From Micrococcales bacterium 73-13 (GTDB lineage: Bacteria > Actinomycetota > Actinomycetes > Actinomycetales > Microbacteriaceae): 64,000 nt of DNA. Shown in pieces: positions 11,021 through 20,229 of the stretch. A program made the position numbers and the translations under genes. Within the stretch, counting starts at the first letter, position 1, and each line of letters starts with the position of its first letter. Location of the stretch: positions 42,714-106,713 of the forward strand of contig MKVN01000025.1 in the NCBI GenBank assembly GCA_001898855.1, in the 5' to 3' direction. The notes below the pieces were generated by a model, which had not been told where the DNA came from, ran no database searches, and saw nothing but the letters and a program-made list of their open reading frames with translations.

Positions 11021-12310
11021 TCACAGGAAGTAGCGGAGCCAGATGTACAGCCAGGCCGCCGCGGTCGTCAGCACCACCGTGACGATCCCGTACTTGGTGA
11101 ACCGCCAGAACGAGATCCGGTAGCCCGCGCGGGCGGCGATGCCGATCGTCACGACGTTCGCGCTCGCCGCGATGGCCGTGCCGTTGCCGCTGAAGTCGGC
11201 GCCGAGGGCGAAGGCCCACCAGACCGCCTGCCCGATCTCCGGCGGCGCCCCGGCGACGACGGTCTCGACGATCGGGGCCATCGTCGCGACGTAGGGGATG
11301 TTGTCGAAGAGCGCGCCGAAGACCGCCGAGCCCCAGAGCACCGAGCTCGCCGCGAGGAACCAGTCGTCCCCGACCGCGTCGGCGGCCCAGTGCCCGATCG
11401 CGCCGATGACGCCGGTGTGCACCAGGCCGGCGACCATGACGAACAGGCCCATGAAGAACACCAGCGTGCGCCACTCCACCTCGCGGAACGCCTCCGTGGC
11501 GACGCCGCGGGCGACCAGCAGCATGGCTCCAGCGCCGAGCATGGCGACGATCGCCGGCTCGATGTGCACGAAGGCGTGCAGGAAGAACCCGCCGATCATG
11601 AGGCCGAGCACGACGAGCGAGCGCACCAGCAGCCGCGCGTCGACGATCGCGGCGCGCGCGTCGAGCGCCATCACCTCGGCGGCGCGCTCGGGGTGGTACT
11701 CGAACTCCCTGCGGAACATCAGACGGGTCAGCAGCACGAAGCCGACGAACACGATGCCGACGATCGGGGCCATGTGCACGAGGAAGTCGACGAAGGTGAG
11801 GCCCGCGCGGGTGCCGATGATGATGTTCGGCGGGTCGCCGATGAGCGTCGAGGCGCCGCCGATGTTCGCCGCGAGGATCTCGGCGATGAGGTACGGGATC
11901 GGCGAGATGCCGAGCCGCCGGGCGACGACGATCGTCACCGGCGCGATCAGCATGACGACCGTGACGTTGTCGATGAGCGGCGAGGCGATCCCGGTGATCA
12001 CCATCAGCAGCACCATCAGGCGGTACGGGCGCCCCCTGGACATCTTCGCGGCCTGGATGCCGAGATAGTCGAACAGCCCGGTCTGCTTGACCACCCCGAC
12101 GACGACCATCATCCCGAACAGCAGGAAGACGACGTTCCAGTCGATGCCGGCGTGCTCGTCGTAGAACACGCCGGTGCCGGGGATGAGCCCGAGGACGGCC
12201 ATCGCGGCCGCCGCCGCGAGCACCACCGTGACCTTGCTCACCCGCTCCGACACGATCAGGCCGAAGGCGATGAGGAAGACCGCGATGGCGAGGATCGGCG
12301 CGGCCGTCAT
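11021..12310 (-). CDS. ArsB/NhaD/SLC13-type ion transporter
   Basis: A 429-residue polytopic protein of the ion transporter superfamily, with about 11-12 membrane spans. The hallmark GDPPNIIIG motif is present, and a related half-repeat motif (GADFSGNGTAIAASANV) occurs near the C-terminus, as in ArsB and NhaD carriers. The substrate could be arsenite, a cation/proton pair or a dicarboxylate; no ars genes are nearby. Its start overlaps the stop of a small KhtT-like gene by four bases, suggesting a carrier plus regulatory subunit. Confidence 0.8.
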   Translation of the reverse strand: MTAAPILAIAVFLIAFGLIVSERVSKVTVVLAAAAAMAVLGLIPGTGVFYDEHAGIDWNVVFLLFGMMVVVGVVKQTGLFDYLGIQAAKMSRGRPYRLMVLLMVITGIASPLIDNVTVVMLIAPVTIVVARRLGISPIPYLIAEILAANIGGASTLIGDPPNIIIGTRAGLTFVDFLVHMAPIVGIVFVGFVLLTRLMFRREFEYHPERAAEVMALDARAAIVDARLLVRSLVVLGLMIGGFFLHAFVHIEPAIVAMLGAGAMLLVARGVATEAFREVEWRTLVFFMGLFVMVAGLVHTGVIGAIGHWAADAVGDDWFLAASSVLWGSAVFGALFDNIPYVATMAPIVETVVAGAPPEIGQAVWWAFALGADFSGNGTAIAASANVVTIGIAARAGYRISFWRFTKYGIVTVVLTTAAAWLYIWLRYFL

Positions 12311-12594
12311 GCCGGCCCCGGCGGGCCGGAGTCCCGCGACAGGTACTCCTCGAGCCGCCGTTCGAGGCTCGCGACGCGATCGACGATCGGGGCGCTGTGC
12401 AGGATCTCCGCGACCGCGTCCGCCTCGTCCGACTCGAGCAGCACCTCGGCGAGCGGTCGATCGGAGTCGGGCGCCTCGATGACGAGCACGCGCTCCCCCG
12501 ACGGCTCGACGAGCACGCGGAACGCCTCGCCGCCGCGGGTCACGATGTCGTGCAGCACCCCGCCGCCGGGCACGGTCGACTGGGTGATTCGCAT
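12307..12594 (-). CDS. Short KhtT-like cation/proton antiporter regulatory subunit
   Basis: A 95-residue soluble protein whose first ~70 residues (MRITQSTVPGGGVLHDIVTRGGEAFRVL...) resemble the N-terminal domain of KhtT-type regulatory subunits of CPA2 potassium/proton antiporters. The TrkA-C ligand-binding domain that normally follows is absent; only a short charged helix remains. The stop overlaps the start of the ArsB/NhaD-type carrier (ATGA), so the two are translationally coupled. Pairing of such a domain with this carrier family is unusual. Confidence is good that the gene is real and moderate on its function. Confidence 0.6.
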   Translation of the reverse strand: MRITQSTVPGGGVLHDIVTRGGEAFRVLVEPSGERVLVIEAPDSDRPLAEVLLESDEADAVAEILHSAPIVDRVASLERRLEEYLSRDSGPPGPA

Positions 12595-12733
12595 GGAACC
12601 AGCCTCCCGGCCCCGCGCGCGCGGGGACATCCGGTGCGACACCCATTCCTCGCCCTTCCCGGACGCGTCTGCGACGCTGGTCTGGTGGTCCGACCCCATG
12701 GACCCCCGAGGGACGGCGAGGGAGGCTGGGAAG

Positions 12734-13561
12734 ATGCGCTCGTTGTTCTGGCGGCTGTTCCTCATCAACGGGCTCGTCTTCACCGCCGGGACGCTGGTCC
12801 TCGCCTTCGCCCCGGTCACCGTCTCCGCGACCGTCAACCCCGCCGAGATCCCGGTGCTGGTGATCGGGCTCGCGATCATCCTCGCGACGAACGCGCTGCT
12901 GGTGCGCGCGGGGCTGCGCCGACTCGACGCCGAGTACCTCGCCAGCGGCGCGCTCGCCGTCGCGGCGCAGGAGGGCGAGCGGCAGCGGATCGCACGCGAG
13001 CTGCACGACGAGATCGGGCAGAGCCTCACCGTCGCGCTGCTGAGCCTGCGGCGGGTCGCCGACCAGGCCCCGGAGCTGCGCGAGGAGACCGAGATCGCGC
13101 AGCAGGCGGTCCGGGCCAGCCTGGAGGACGTGCGGCAGGTCGCCCGCCGGCTGCGGCCCGGGGTGCTCGCCGACCTCGGGCTGCGCAGCGCGCTGCGTGA
13201 GCTGGTCGACGAGTTCTCCCGCACCAGCGGGATCGACGTGGTCCGCTCGATGCCGAAGGACCTGCCCGCGCTCGGTCGCGAGGTGGAGCTCGTCGTGTAC
13301 CGGGTCGCGCAGGAGGCGCTCACCAACGTGGCCCGGCACTCCCGGGCGACCTCGGCGCGGATCTCGGTCTCGGTCGAGGGCCGGCGGCTCACCCTCCTGG
13401 TGGCCGACAACGGCCACGGCGGCGACTACCCCGAGGGGGTCGGCATCCGCGGCATGCGCGAGCGCGCCTCGCTGGTCGGCGCCGACATCTCGGTCACGGC
13501 GAACGCCGGCGGCGGCACCGACGTGCGCCTCGTGATCCCCGACGCCGTGCGGGGCGCGTGA
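12734..13561 (+). CDS. NarL-type sensor histidine kinase
   Basis: A 275-residue kinase. Two membrane helices occupy about residues 5-60 with almost no extracytoplasmic loop. The HisKA_3 dimerisation and phosphoacceptor segment ERQRIARELHDEIGQSL follows, then a HATPase domain with VAQEALTNVARHS (N box) and the VADNGHGG and GIRGMRERA G boxes. Without a sensing domain it may respond to membrane state or an intramembrane ligand. I chose the ATG at 12734 for its GGAGG site eight bases upstream; an in-frame ATG also exists at 12698. The stop overlaps the response regulator start by one base. Confidence 0.88.
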   Translation: MRSLFWRLFLINGLVFTAGTLVLAFAPVTVSATVNPAEIPVLVIGLAIILATNALLVRAGLRRLDAEYLASGALAVAAQEGERQRIARELHDEIGQSLTVALLSLRRVADQAPELREETEIAQQAVRASLEDVRQVARRLRPGVLADLGLRSALRELVDEFSRTSGIDVVRSMPKDLPALGREVELVVYRVAQEALTNVARHSRATSARISVSVEGRRLTLLVADNGHGGDYPEGVGIRGMRERASLVGADISVTANAGGGTDVRLVIPDAVRGA

Positions 13562-14214
13562 TGGCCGCCGGCGCGCCGACCCGCATCCTGCTCGCGGACG
13601 ACCACGCGCTGGTCCGCCGCGGGCTGCGGCTGATCCTCGACGGCGAGCGCGATCTGGAGGTCGTCGCGGAGGCCTCCGACGGCGCCGAGGCGGTCGAGCT
13701 CGCGGCGATCGGCGGGATCGACCTGGCGATCATGGACATCGCGATGCCGCGGATGACCGGCATCCAGGCCGCCCGCGAGCTCCAGCACCGCGCGCCGGAC
13801 GTGCGCATCCTGATGCTCTCGATGTACGACAACGAGCAGTACTTCTTCGAGGCGCTGAGCGCCGGGGCGTCGGGCTACGTCCTCAAGTCGGTCGCCGACC
13901 GGGACCTCATCGAGGCGGTCCGCGCGACGATGCGCGGCGAGTCCTACCTGTACCCGGGCGCCGTGACGGCGCTCATCCGCGACTGGATCGGCCGCGGCCG
14001 CGCGCACCCGCCCGAGCGCCTCCTGACGCCGCGCGAGGAGCAGGTCGTCAAGCTCATCGCCGAGGGCCACTCCGGCCGGGAGATCGCCGAGCAGCTCGTC
14101 ATCTCGGCGAAGACGGTGGAGCGCCACCGGGCGAACATCCTGCAGAAGCTCGGCCTGCGCGACCGGCTGGAGCTGACCCGCTTCGCGATCCGCACCGGCC
14201 TCGTCGAGCCCTAG
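13561..14214 (+). CDS. NarL/FixJ-family response regulator
   Basis: A 217-residue two-domain regulator. The receiver domain has the acidic pocket (LLADDHALVRRGL), the phosphoacceptor Asp in MDIAMPRMTG and the conserved Lys in YVLKS. The C-terminal LuxR helix-turn-helix reads LTPREEQVVKLIAEGHSGREIAEQL, then KTVERHRANILQKL. It is partnered with the kinase immediately upstream. A GTG three bases before the chosen ATG is an alternative start. The gene is convergent with the VOC dioxygenase, with only five bases between the stops; no target is evident. Confidence 0.92.
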   Translation: MAAGAPTRILLADDHALVRRGLRLILDGERDLEVVAEASDGAEAVELAAIGGIDLAIMDIAMPRMTGIQAARELQHRAPDVRILMLSMYDNEQYFFEALSAGASGYVLKSVADRDLIEAVRATMRGESYLYPGAVTALIRDWIGRGRAHPPERLLTPREEQVVKLIAEGHSGREIAEQLVISAKTVERHRANILQKLGLRDRLELTRFAIRTGLVEP

Positions 14215-14219
14215 AACGG

Positions 14220-15227
14220 CTAGTGCTTGCCGGCGAGGGCGTCGGCGTCGATCTGCTCCTGGTTCTCGACGTACGGCGTGCCGTGGGTGTGGAAGGTCGC
14301 GACGGTCTTCATGCCCCACGCCTGGCCCTTCGCCCGCTCGGCCTGCGACCACTCCACGACCGGCCAGTCGGGGTCGAGGATGAGGCGCGCGCCGGCGTTC
14401 GCGAACTCGATGCGGTTGCCGCCCGGCTCCCAGACGTAGAGGAAGAAGGTCTGGTTGATCGCGTGCTTGTAGGGGCCGTACTCGATGTACACGCCGTTCT
14501 CCAGCATGATGTCGGCGGCCTTGAGGATGTCCTCGCGCGTGTCCGGGGAGAACGCGAGATGGTGGAATCGCCCGCGCGACTTCGACCAGTCGTCCGAGTA
14601 GACGACGTCGTACGACTTCTGGTGGAAGCGGAACCACCAGGCGGCGTAGCGGCCGGAGTCCAGCCGCACCCGCTCCGACTCGCGCGCGCCCATCACGTCG
14701 CGCCAGAACTCGCCGGCGGCGTCCACGTCGGAGGCGAGGTAGTTGATGTGGTCGAGCCGCCGGGCGTTCACGCCGCGGCCGGGGAACCGGGACGCCTGGT
14801 TCTTCAGCGCGGGCCGGTCGAGGTCGTCCGGCACGTAGTGCTCCGTGTCGTAGTAGATCGCCATCAGGTGCCCGTCCGGGTCCTCGAACTCGTAGGAGCG
14901 GCCGACGCCGACCTCCGGATCGCGCCAGCCGTGGCCGAGCCCGGCCGCCTCGATCGCGGCGACCCTGCGCTCGAGCGCCGCCGGCGAGGCGGCGCGGTAG
15001 AGGGTGCGGCCGACGCCGTTGGTGTCGGAGGCGGTGAGCTTGATCGTGTACCGCTCGTACTCGTCCCAGCAGCGCAGGTAGATCGAGTCGCCCTGCTCGG
15101 CGACGACGCGCATCGCGAGCAGCTCCTCGAAGAACCAGCGGCTCTCCTCGAACCTGGGGGTGAACAGCTCGACCGCGCCGAGATGCGCGAGGTCGTACTG
15201 CGCGAGATCCTGCTGCTGCTCGGCCAT
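14220..15227 (-). CDS. Type I (VOC) extradiol ring-cleavage dioxygenase
   Basis: A 335-residue two-domain vicinal-oxygen-chelate dioxygenase. The C-terminal domain supplies the 2-His-1-Glu metal site: His160 (LDHINYL), His223 (RFHHLAF) and Glu274 (NRIEFANAG). These line up with His155, His214 and Glu267 of homoprotocatechuate 2,3-dioxygenase (numbering from memory). By the same register, the second-sphere Asn162, His255 and Tyr264 are conserved, while the substrate-carboxylate Arg243 position reads as Tyr. It is the last gene of the GalB-LigK-GalD operon and so probably makes their substrate by cleaving gallate, protocatechuate or a methylated relative. GAGGAGGAACCC precedes the ATG. Confidence 0.82.
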   Translation of the reverse strand: MAEQQQDLAQYDLAHLGAVELFTPRFEESRWFFEELLAMRVVAEQGDSIYLRCWDEYERYTIKLTASDTNGVGRTLYRAASPAALERRVAAIEAAGLGHGWRDPEVGVGRSYEFEDPDGHLMAIYYDTEHYVPDDLDRPALKNQASRFPGRGVNARRLDHINYLASDVDAAGEFWRDVMGARESERVRLDSGRYAAWWFRFHQKSYDVVYSDDWSKSRGRFHHLAFSPDTREDILKAADIMLENGVYIEYGPYKHAINQTFFLYVWEPGGNRIEFANAGARLILDPDWPVVEWSQAERAKGQAWGMKTVATFHTHGTPYVENQEQIDADALAGKH

Positions 15228-15283
15228 GGGTTCCTCCTCGGGTCCAAGTATGAACCGGTGCCGCCGCTGCGGCTCCGGGGCTC

Positions 15284-16342
15284 TCAATCTCTGGGAAAGA
15301 CGCGTCCGTCGAAGAGCTTGCGCGCGGTGCGCACCGACGTGGAGGTGCCGACCCAGCCGGCGTCCGTGTGCGCCACGTGCACCTGCACCTCGAACACGCC
15401 GCTCGGGTGCTCGATCACGGTGGTCCCGTCCGCGGCCATCCCGGCGGGGTCCGCGAGCTCCGAGCCGACCGCGCCGGGGACGCGGATGCCAGCGGCCACG
15501 GAGGCGGCCATCAGCACCCCGATCGCCTGGTGGACGCGATGCGGGATGAACGCGCGCGTGCCGATCGCCCCGCCCTGCCGCGGCGCGGCGAGCAGGAACA
15601 TCTTCGGGACGGTCTGCTCGGCCACGTCGCCGAGCCCCATCCGCTCGCCCGCCTCCAGCCGCAGCAGCTCGATCCCGGCGGCGAGCGAGGTGTCGGACTC
15701 GAGCTCGGCCGGCGTCTCCCGCCCGGTGACGCCGAAGTCGGCGGCGCGCAGCAGCACGACCGGCATGCCGTTGTCGACGAGGGTCGCCTCGTGCCCGCCG
15801 AGGACGTCGACGACCTGGCCGGTCGGCAGGATCGGCGAGTCGCCGAGCTCGATGTCGATCGGCGCGGCGGTGCCGGGGACGCCGTCGATCGCGGTCGTGC
15901 CGGCGTAGCGGACCCGGCCGCCCGGGGTCGGGAAGGTCTCCGTCGCCAGGTCGCCGGTGTTCCGCATCCGGATGCGGACGCTGGTCGTCGCCTCGCCGGC
16001 GGCGACGAGTCCCCGCTCGACGGCGAACGGCCCGACGCCGGCGAGCAGGTTCCCGCAGGTCTGCCGGTCGCCGACGGTCGGCTCGTCGACGCCGATCTGC
16101 AGGAACAGGTAGTCGAGGTCCACCCCCGGCTCGGCGCTGCGGCGGACGATCGCGACCTTCGAGGTGAGCGGGTGCGCGCCGCCGAGGCCGTCGATCTGCC
16201 GGGGGTCCGGGCTGCCCATGATCCCCAGCAGCAGGCGGTCGCGCTCGGCGGGGTCGGCCGGCAGGTCCTGCTCGAGGAAGTAGAGGCCCTTCGAGGTCCC
16301 GCCGCGCAGCATCATGGCGGGGATGCCGCTCGGCTCACCCAT
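15284..16342 (-). CDS. galD: 4-oxalomesaconate tautomerase (GalD, PrpF family)
   Basis: A 352-residue PrpF-family isomerase, close in length to Pseudomonas putida GalD (361 residues). The N-terminal MLRGGTSKGLYF segment and the GDRQTCGNLLAGVGPFAVE segment with its cysteine are typical of the family. GalD converts the keto form of 4-oxalomesaconate to the enol form required by GalB. The start lies eight bases inside the end of the LigK-like gene, showing tight coupling. PrpF isomerases of methylcitrate metabolism are similar, but the GalB and LigK neighbours favour the gallate role. Confidence 0.85.
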   Translation of the reverse strand: MGEPSGIPAMMLRGGTSKGLYFLEQDLPADPAERDRLLLGIMGSPDPRQIDGLGGAHPLTSKVAIVRRSAEPGVDLDYLFLQIGVDEPTVGDRQTCGNLLAGVGPFAVERGLVAAGEATTSVRIRMRNTGDLATETFPTPGGRVRYAGTTAIDGVPGTAAPIDIELGDSPILPTGQVVDVLGGHEATLVDNGMPVVLLRAADFGVTGRETPAELESDTSLAAGIELLRLEAGERMGLGDVAEQTVPKMFLLAAPRQGGAIGTRAFIPHRVHQAIGVLMAASVAAGIRVPGAVGSELADPAGMAADGTTVIEHPSGVFEVQVHVAHTDAGWVGTSTSVRTARKLFDGRVFPRD

Positions 16343-17027
16343 CGCCGTGCTCGACGGTCTCGATGCCGAGCCGCTCGATGAGCGGGCGCAGCTCGTTGAG
16401 GTCCATCGAGATCTCGCCGGCCGCGTATCGCGCGCGGTTGCGCGCCTCCTTCTCGGCGCGCGCCCGGGCGGCGGCGAGCGTCGGCTCGGCGAGGGCGCGC
16501 GGCACGATCGTGACGCCGTCGTCGTCGGCGACGACGACGTCGCCGGGGTGCACGACGACGCCCCCGAGCACGACGGGCACGTTCACCGAGCCCGGCGTGT
16601 CCTTGACCGTCCCCTCGGCCGAGACGAACCTCGACCACGCCGGGAAGCCCATGGACCGCAGCTCCGCGGTGTCCCGCACGCCGCCGGAGGTCACGTAGCC
16701 CCGGACGCCGCGCACCTGCATCTGCGTCGCCATGAGCTCGCCGATGAAGCCGAACGCGGAGTCGGTCGTCGGCACCACGACGATGACGTCGCCGTCCCCG
16801 GCCTGCTCGATCGCGACGTGCACCATGAGGTTGTCGCCGGGCGCGCAGGCGACGGTGACCGCGCTCCCGGAGATCGCGGCACCCTGCTGGATCGGCCGGA
16901 TGCGGTGCCCCGCGTAGCCGACCCGGCCCATCGCCTCGTGCACGGTCGCGCTGCCGAGCGCGGCGAAGGCGTCGACGACCGCGCGGTCGGCCCGCGGGAC
17001 GCCGGTGACGATGCGATGTGCGCCCAT
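16335..17027 (-). CDS. 4-carboxy-4-hydroxy-2-oxoadipate aldolase (LigK/GalC, RraA fold)
   Basis: A 230-residue RraA-like class II aldolase that cleaves 4-carboxy-4-hydroxy-2-oxoadipate to pyruvate and oxaloacetate. The metal/substrate loop GFIGELMATQMQVRG and the SGGVRDT motif place Arg118 and Asp119, close to Arg123 and Asp124 of the P. putida enzyme (from memory). The C-terminal helical extension distinguishes it from the shorter RraA RNase E inhibitors. A GGAG site precedes the ATG. It sits between GalB and GalD in one operon. Confidence 0.87.
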   Translation of the reverse strand: MGAHRIVTGVPRADRAVVDAFAALGSATVHEAMGRVGYAGHRIRPIQQGAAISGSAVTVACAPGDNLMVHVAIEQAGDGDVIVVVPTTDSAFGFIGELMATQMQVRGVRGYVTSGGVRDTAELRSMGFPAWSRFVSAEGTVKDTPGSVNVPVVLGGVVVHPGDVVVADDDGVTIVPRALAEPTLAAARARAEKEARNRARYAAGEISMDLNELRPLIERLGIETVEHGDG

Positions 17028-17052
17028 GCGTTCGCTCCTCGATGCGATCCGG

Positions 17053-17808
17053 TCAGTCCAGCACGTCGGTGACCTGCGGGTAGTACCGCATGAAGGCCTC
17101 CGCCTTGACCTCGACCGGCAGGCCGAGGTTCGGCCCGGCGTTGCGCCTGAGCTGCACCCCGCGCCGGATCGCGAGATCGGTGTAGTACGACCACATGTGC
17201 CGCTGCGCCGGCAGCGACTCCATCGCGGCGCGCTTGCGCTCCCAGCCGGGGGTGATGTCGAGCAGCACCTCGGGCTTGAAGCCGGAGACCTCCGGCTGGT
17301 GCGGCTCGAAGAAGAACACCGGCGGGGCCCCGATGATCTCGTCCTTGGTCGGCACGCGGCCGTCGGCGAAGGGCACGCCGATCGCCTGCGCCTGCACCCG
17401 CGCCTCGAGCGCCATCCTGGCAGCGGCGGGGTGGTCGCCGTTGTAGGGGTCGGAGAGCGGGTGGGTGAGCACGACGTCCGGCTGGGTGCGGCGCATGACC
17501 TCGACGAGCGCGGCGATCGCCGCCTCGGACTCGCGCAGCGGGTAGTCGCCCTGGTCGAGGAACTCGATGCCCGCGCCGAGCGCGTCGGCCGCGGCCTGCG
17601 CCTCGGCGCGCCGGATCGACTTGATCTCCTCGAGCAGCTTGCCCTCGAGCCACTGCGATGCGGACTCGCCGCGCTCGCCGAAGGAGAGGCAGACGACGTG
17701 CGCCGCGCCGCCCGCGAGCACGTGCGAGGCGATCGCGCCGCCGGCGCGCCATACGAAGTCGCCCGCGTGGGCGCTGACGACGAGCATGGATCGGGTCGAC
17801 GACGGCAT
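17053..17808 (-). CDS. galB: 4-oxalomesaconate hydratase (GalB, LmbE/PIG-L fold)
   Basis: A 251-residue LmbE-fold metalloprotein, near the length of P. putida GalB (258). The zinc motif is SAHAGDF (His14, Asp17), with a further His in the NGDHPAA segment. GalB hydrates 4-oxalomesaconate to 4-carboxy-4-hydroxy-2-oxoadipate. LmbE-family proteins are mostly N-deacetylases, so the call depends on its LigK and GalD neighbours. The ATG at 17808 follows a TAGACT box by seven bases; this is the first gene of the minus-strand operon. Confidence 0.83.
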   Translation of the reverse strand: MPSSTRSMLVVSAHAGDFVWRAGGAIASHVLAGGAAHVVCLSFGERGESASQWLEGKLLEEIKSIRRAEAQAAADALGAGIEFLDQGDYPLRESEAAIAALVEVMRRTQPDVVLTHPLSDPYNGDHPAAARMALEARVQAQAIGVPFADGRVPTKDEIIGAPPVFFFEPHQPEVSGFKPEVLLDITPGWERKRAAMESLPAQRHMWSYYTDLAIRRGVQLRRNAGPNLGLPVEVKAEAFMRYYPQVTDVLD

Positions 17809-17815
17809 GCCCGCG

Positions 17816-17821
17816 AGTCTA
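17816..17821 (-). promoter_or_regulatory. -10 box of the galB operon, leaderless type
   Basis: TAGACT on the minus strand ends seven bases before the galB ATG, with no Shine-Dalgarno sequence. The GntR-type palindrome at 17824-17839 fills the spacer region just upstream, in a position to repress. Confidence 0.5.
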
Positions 17822-17823
17822 CG

Positions 17824-17839
17824 GGATTGTCGACAATCC
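17824..17839. promoter_or_regulatory. GntR-type operator of the galB operon
   Basis: GGATTGTCGACAATCC is a perfect 16-base palindrome three bases upstream of the galB -10 box. Its core ATTGTCGACAAT recurs perfectly at 39698 and with one mismatch at 45314, beside the gntR gene. It fits the TNGTNNNACNA pattern known for FCD-domain GntR regulators. Confidence 0.65.
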
Positions 17840-17898
17840 TGATCGACCCGGATCGGGACGGGTCCGGCGGCACGCAGCGCTCCGGACCGGCTCGCAAA

Positions 17899-19376
<1,478 letters not shown>

Positions 19377-19403
19377 CCGCCGGGGTCCCGACCGGGCCTC
19401 GGA

Positions 19404-19985
19404 CTAGTCGATCTTGGAGTCCTCGCTGAGTCGATGCCAGGTGCGGTTGTGGTAGACGAGCGGATACGACTCGCCGGGGTCGGCCCCGTGGCCGCCCGAT
19501 CCGGATGAGCCGGCCTCCAGGGCGTGCACGACGATGAGCACCGAGGTGCCCGCTTCGAGCTGGTTGATCACGCGCCCGCGGACCCACGCGTTCACGCCGG
19601 GGAAATAGGGCTCCCCGGTCGGCAGCCGCGACCAGATCGCGGTGTCGGCGAACCGGTCGATCCCGCTGGTGGCGCAGAGCCTGGCGAGCTCGTGCTGCTC
19701 CGCGCCGAGCAGATGGACGACCACCGTGTCGGCCTGCTGGATCGTCGGCGTGCTCGTCGAGAGATCGGAGAGCGAGAACACCAGCAGCGCGGGCTCGGCG
19801 CTCACCGAGAACACCGAGGTCGCGGTCAGGCCCACCGGCCCCTCCCCGATGTCCGCGGTGATGACCGCCACCCCGGCGGCGTGATTGCGGAATGCGCCCT
19901 TGAACTCCTCCGCGCCGAGCCCCCCGCTCTCGAGCGGGGCGAGCTCGCGCTCCGGGGACGAAGAGGCCTTGTGCTGCGTCGTCAT
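19404..19985 (-). CDS. Flavin reductase (two-component monooxygenase partner)
   Basis: A 193-residue HpaC-type flavin reductase domain protein that would supply reduced FMN or FAD by oxidising NAD(P)H. The TSVFSVSAEPALLVFSLS segment and GxRFAD-like pattern (SGIDRFADTA) match the flavin-binding split barrel. AAGGAG precedes the ATG. It is divergent from the 2-hydroxyacid dehydrogenase operon. The only obvious flavin-dependent oxygenase partner in the cluster is the acyl-CoA-dehydrogenase-like protein at 31537-32712. Confidence 0.85.
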   Translation of the reverse strand: MTTQHKASSSPERELAPLESGGLGAEEFKGAFRNHAAGVAVITADIGEGPVGLTATSVFSVSAEPALLVFSLSDLSTSTPTIQQADTVVVHLLGAEQHELARLCATSGIDRFADTAIWSRLPTGEPYFPGVNAWVRGRVINQLEAGTSVLIVVHALEAGSSGSGGHGADPGESYPLVYHNRTWHRLSEDSKID

Positions 19986-20066
19986 CGATGCTCCTTGATC
20001 CACTCCACGGTGCCGACAGGGCCCGCAGAACGCGACCGCACCCCGACTCACCTTATCGACCAATAT

Positions 20067-20128
20067 TTCATGATTTGAAAGATATCTTGAATACGTGAAT
20101 ATTATGCCGTCCATGTGTTAGCTTGATG
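20067..20128 (+). promoter_or_regulatory. Cluster promoter module A (upstream of the 2-hydroxyacid dehydrogenase operon)
   Basis: This AT-rich stretch stands out from the GC-rich surroundings. It contains TTCA-N5-TGAA at 20067-20079, a -35-like GTGAAT at 20095-20100, a 17-base spacer and a -10-like TTAGCT at 20118-20123 within TGTGTTAGCTTGATG. The whole module aligns with 34323-34261 on the other strand at roughly three bases in four, including a 15-base identical end. A common regulator is likely; the IclR at 27189 is the local candidate. Confidence 0.7.
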
Positions 20129-20229
20129 AAGGAAGCAGGCCCCGGCGCATCAGCGGATCGGGAGCCCTCCGTCGCTGGACTCGATGACGAGGAACTTCAG
20201 ACGTGCGTACTCGGGAGGATCTGTCTCGG

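Noticed and set aside
11390..12700. N-terminal extension of the histidine kinase frame
   Set aside because: The His/Asp/Arg-rich extension is antisense to the ion transporter. The kinase begins at 12734 with a good ribosome-binding site.
16335..17027. RraA (RNase E inhibitor) for the LigK-like protein
   Set aside because: It has the C-terminal extension, Arg118/Asp119 and GalB/GalD neighbours expected of the aldolase.
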